From positions 1 to 5,905 of the forward strand of contig JALVLX010000032.1 in NCBI GenBank assembly GCA_027032855.1: a stretch of 5,905 nt of DNA. The letters run 5' to 3'. The stretch comes from Flavobacteriales bacterium (GTDB taxonomy: Bacteria > Bacteroidota > Bacteroidia > Flavobacteriales > Flavobacteriaceae). Both the position numbers and the translations under genes were made by a program. Positions 5,338 to 5,905 of the stretch are shown here, piece after piece (positions within the stretch are counted from its first letter, which is position 1; every line of letters begins with the position of its first letter). The notes under the pieces are model-generated. The model made no database searches. It had not been told where the DNA came from and worked only from the letters and a program-made list of their open reading frames with translations.

Positions 5338-5421
5338 TATGCACAAATATTTTCCCGGACATTTAATCAATAGTTAAAAAAGTTTAATAAAAAGTCTATG
5401 TAAGAAAAATATTTATACCGC

Positions 5422-5449
5422 TACGCGCGGGTCTCCTGACCCCGACGTA
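5422..5449. repeat. REP-like GC-rich hairpin
   Basis: The core GGGTC (5429-5433) / GACCC (5438-5442) has a TCCT loop. It is extended by C5428-G5444 past a bulged C5443, and then, across an internal loop, by TACG (5422-5425) / CGTA (5446-5449). It is a GC-rich island in very A/T-rich intergenic DNA and carries no T-run, so it does not look like a terminator. It resembles short palindromic repeats dispersed in flavobacterial genomes, an impression I cannot verify here. Confidence 0.55.
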
Positions 5450-5524
5450 ATTTATTTAAAATCACCATATCTAAAAAAATATTCGTACATTTATCACCAT
5501 GAATAATCAAAAAATATCAAAAAA

Positions 5525-5905
5525 ATGAATAAAATTGTGTTACTTATCTTGTTGATTGTTAACGGATTAAATATTTCCGCACAAATTAAAGACAAAAAAA
5601 CCTTTACCAACACGGACGGTAGTAAATACATTTTTAAAACCGTCAAACACTTAGATGTAACGCCCGTAAAAGATCAAAACCGCACCGGTACTTGTTGGAG
5701 TTTTTCAGGTATGTCATTTATTGAATCTGAATTGCTTCGTAAAGGTAAAGGGTCTTATAACTTAGCCGAAATGTGGATAGCCCGCAACGCTTATCTCGGT
5801 AAAGCCCGCAATTATTTATTAATGGACGGTCATGCCAATTTTGGTGAAGGAGGAGAATTTCATGATATTCCTTGGGTCATCAGACATTACGGTGTTGTGC
5901 CGGAA
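5525..5905 (+). CDS. Exported C1-family cysteine peptidase, bleomycin hydrolase/PepC type (partial)
   Basis: The first 127 residues are present; the frame is open at the right edge. Residues 1-19 form a signal peptide (MNKIVLLILLIVNGLNISA, likely cleaved before Q20), so the product is exported, unlike classical cytosolic PepC. The mature part has PVKDQNRTGTCWSFSGMSFIESELLR, the papain-fold active-site block, with oxyanion Gln51 and nucleophile Cys57. GEGGEFHDIPWVIRHYGVVPE, at the end, matches the bleomycin hydrolase/aminopeptidase C branch (C1B). The catalytic His and Asn would lie beyond the window. The leader is A-rich without a Shine-Dalgarno sequence. A nine-codon frame at 5499 ends across this start codon (ATGA). 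TACATTTA (5486-5493) is an imperfect -7 box. The substrate is unknown. Confidence 0.92.
   Translation, partial: MNKIVLLILLIVNGLNISAQIKDKKTFTNTDGSKYIFKTVKHLDVTPVKDQNRTGTCWSFSGMSFIESELLRKGKGSYNLAEMWIARNAYLGKARNYLLMDGHANFGEGGEFHDIPWVIRHYGVVPE

Overview
The window looks like chromosomal DNA of a low-GC member of the Bacteroidota, probably class Flavobacteriia. The evidence is: several upstream regions carry the TAnnTTTG -7 box of that phylum; most starts have A/T-rich leaders without a Shine-Dalgarno sequence; the ThrRS, IF3, L35 and L20 sequences read like flavobacterial ones; and the palindromic intergenic repeats are of a kind common there. The assignment rests on recognition, not on a database search.

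Layout, all genes on the + strand. (1) Positions 2-172 hold the C-terminal end of an OsmC-family protein. (2) Positions 173-547 are non-coding and contain a structured, 119-nt composite palindromic element (321-439) that folds into an outer stem with two inner hairpins. (3) Positions 548-1380 hold two adjacent, paralogous TerB-like small helical proteins whose stop and start overlap as TGATG. (4) Positions 1447-1896 hold a charged, LEA/apolipoprotein-like amphipathic helical protein with an internal 40-residue duplication, closed by a rho-independent terminator (1917-1948). (5) Positions 2063-5274 hold the translation cluster thrS-infC-rpmI-rplT, ending in an 18-bp perfect hairpin terminator (5298-5337). 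(6) A small REP-like hairpin (5422-5449) precedes the start of an exported C1-family cysteine peptidase of the bleomycin hydrolase/PepC type (5525 to the window end).

The conserved core is the thrS-infC-rpmI-rplT operon, which makes threonyl-tRNA synthetase, initiation factor 3 and ribosomal proteins L35 and L20. Two regulatory points stand out. infC has no ATG, GTG or TTG that would include its conserved N-terminus and appears to start at an AUA codon (4031), which fits IF3 autocontrol through start-codon discrimination. The 105-nt gap between rpmI and rplT can fold into a stem plus an adjacent hairpin and may be an L20-responsive element, although it also contains a perfect TAnnTTTG box.

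The upstream trio (two TerB-like proteins and the LEA-like protein) has no firmly known function. It may be a small stress-related set, but that is inference from fold and composition. I found no CRISPR array, tRNA, rRNA, transposase gene or clearly novel multi-gene system.
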